In this document: one piece after another, positions 51,064-51,754 of the stretch
Layout: the number at the start of each line of letters is the position of its first letter
How positions within the stretch are numbered: the stretch's first letter is position 1
Origin: an uncultured Anaerolineales bacterium
GTDB taxonomy: Bacteria > Chloroflexota > Anaerolineae > Anaerolineales > UBA4823
Length of the DNA: 51,754 nucleotides
Assembly: GCA_937928795.1 (NCBI GenBank)
Contig: CALFWB010000118.1
Location: forward strand, 1 to 51,754
Direction: 5' to 3'
Program-made: the position numbers and the translations under genes
The notes under the pieces: model-generated
Database searches by the model: none
Told to the model about the DNA's origin: nothing
Seen by the model: the letters and a program-made list of their open reading frames with translations, nothing else

Positions 51064-51754
51064 TTAAGGGAGGTGAACAGTTTGATGGAGAGTCGGATAA
51101 TCTACCCGCCGAATGCCATTTTCGCTCAACTTGTCCAACAAGGCTGAAGCTGCCTTCGGTTCGCCATGGACAAGGAAAATCCTTTTTGCTTGATCGGCTG
51201 TAGCTTTCGCATACTTTAGCAGGAAGGGTTGTCCGGCATGAGCAGAATAACCACCAATGGTGACAACTTCCGCCCGACGACTATACTCTTCCCCGAAAAT
51301 TCTCACCCGTTGTTCTCGTTCCGCTAAGCGGCGTCCCAGTGTGTTTGGAGCTTGCCAAGACACAATCAAGATCGTGTTGCGCACATCTTCGATGTTGTTC
51401 TTAAGGTGATGCAAGATGCGCCCAGCTTCCGCCATGCCGGAGGCAGAGATAATCACCATCGGCTCGTGGCGCTCGTTTAGCGCCTTGGACTCTTCGACAC
51501 TGCGGATGTAGGTTAGACGACGAAAGCCAAACAGGTCATGTTGGCGATCGTCTAGGATAAATTGGCGCGCTTCCTCGTCGAAACATTCTGGGTGTTGGCG
51601 GAAGATTTCGGAGACATTGACCGCTAGAGGGCTATCAACATAGACGGGCAAGGATGGCAACTCGCCTTGATTAATCATGCGATGCAATGAATAGACAATC
51701 TCCTGGGTGCGCCCAACGGCGAAAGCCGGGATGATTACCTTGCCGCCACGTTGT
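51064..51754 (-). CDS. MBL/beta-CASP ribonuclease, 5' end outside the window
   Basis: The visible ~229 residues are the C-terminal part of a metallo-beta-lactamase/beta-CASP RNase (CPSF/RNase J-like). These include IIPAFAVGRTQEIVYSLHR at the window edge, YVDSPLAVNVSEIF, VIISASGMAEAGRILHHLKNNI, ILIVSWQAPNTLGRRL, VVTIGGYSAHAGQ (beta-CASP/MBL motif 4 His) and IFLVHGEPKAASAL (last metal His). It processes RNA. The N-terminal HxHxDH metal site is beyond the right edge. It is upstream of copy D and the lacI operon on the same strand. Confidence 0.9.
   Translation of the reverse strand, partial: QRGGKVIIPAFAVGRTQEIVYSLHRMINQGELPSLPVYVDSPLAVNVSEIFRQHPECFDEEARQFILDDRQHDLFGFRRLTYIRSVEESKALNERHEPMVIISASGMAEAGRILHHLKNNIEDVRNTILIVSWQAPNTLGRRLAEREQRVRIFGEEYSRRAEVVTIGGYSAHAGQPFLLKYAKATADQAKRIFLVHGEPKAASALLDKLSENGIRRVDYPTLHQTVHLP

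Overview
The window looks like a chromosomal segment of a Chloroflexota bacterium, most likely Anaerolineae. This is an inference. It rests on lipoproteins with Thr/Pro-rich linkers, M42 peptidase arrays, stand-alone B12-methionine-synthase-activation proteins, V4R/GGDEF signalling proteins, and many dispersed GC-rich intergenic repeats of a kind I associate with that group. No rRNA, phage, plasmid or CRISPR locus is visible. Two tRNA genes (Asn-GTT, Ser-CGA) are present.

Left part (1-12.9 kb): a GT39-type membrane glycosyltransferase; rlmB with a PIN/TRAM membrane protein; a plus-strand cluster of a UMF1-type MFS permease carrying a large inserted soluble domain, ubiE/menG, ubiX, an FMN-binding PNPOx-like protein and a methyltransferase (quinone-related); a small STAS-like protein; DegV; a two-GAF membrane diguanylate cyclase; and a B12-dependent methionine-synthase-activation protein.

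Middle (12.9-33 kb): repeat-rich intergenic DNA separates a LuxR-type regulator, a class III aminotransferase, a V4R/GGDEF pair, a second GT39-type protein, a tRNA-Asn/monooxygenase pair, a PIG-L deacetylase, three tandem M42 metallopeptidases, two orphan solute-binding lipoproteins, a LysM/M23 endopeptidase, a coiled-coil nuclease-like protein and hisD.

A tight minus-strand operon (39.3 to 33.2 kb) encodes an FAD oxidoreductase, an unknown protein, an FmdB zinc ribbon, a His-rich CobW-type GTPase, a GNAT-MoaB fusion, a membrane-anchored ferrochelatase-like protein and a cysteine-free ribosomal protein L33. It is preceded by a strong promoter (TTGACA-N16-TATAAT) directly abutted by a near-perfect Fur-family operator. 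I read it as a metal-starvation operon, probably zinc. Its GNAT-MoaB and membrane-chelatase components are unusual.

Right part (39.4-51.8 kb): an enoyl-CoA hydratase; a minus-strand run of epimerase, alkyladenine glycosylase, fabI, bactofilin, response regulator and histidine kinase; a GYD protein behind tRNA-Ser; a complete LacI-regulated sugar ABC importer without its ATPase; and a truncated MBL/beta-CASP ribonuclease at the edge.

The most distinctive non-coding feature is a 78-bp terminal-inverted-repeat element present four times. Two copies have 8-bp target duplications. All four point the same end at the downstream gene, and three lie 12-15 bp upstream of a recognisable or putative -35 element. 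A diverged, longer relative may lie at 29.8 kb.
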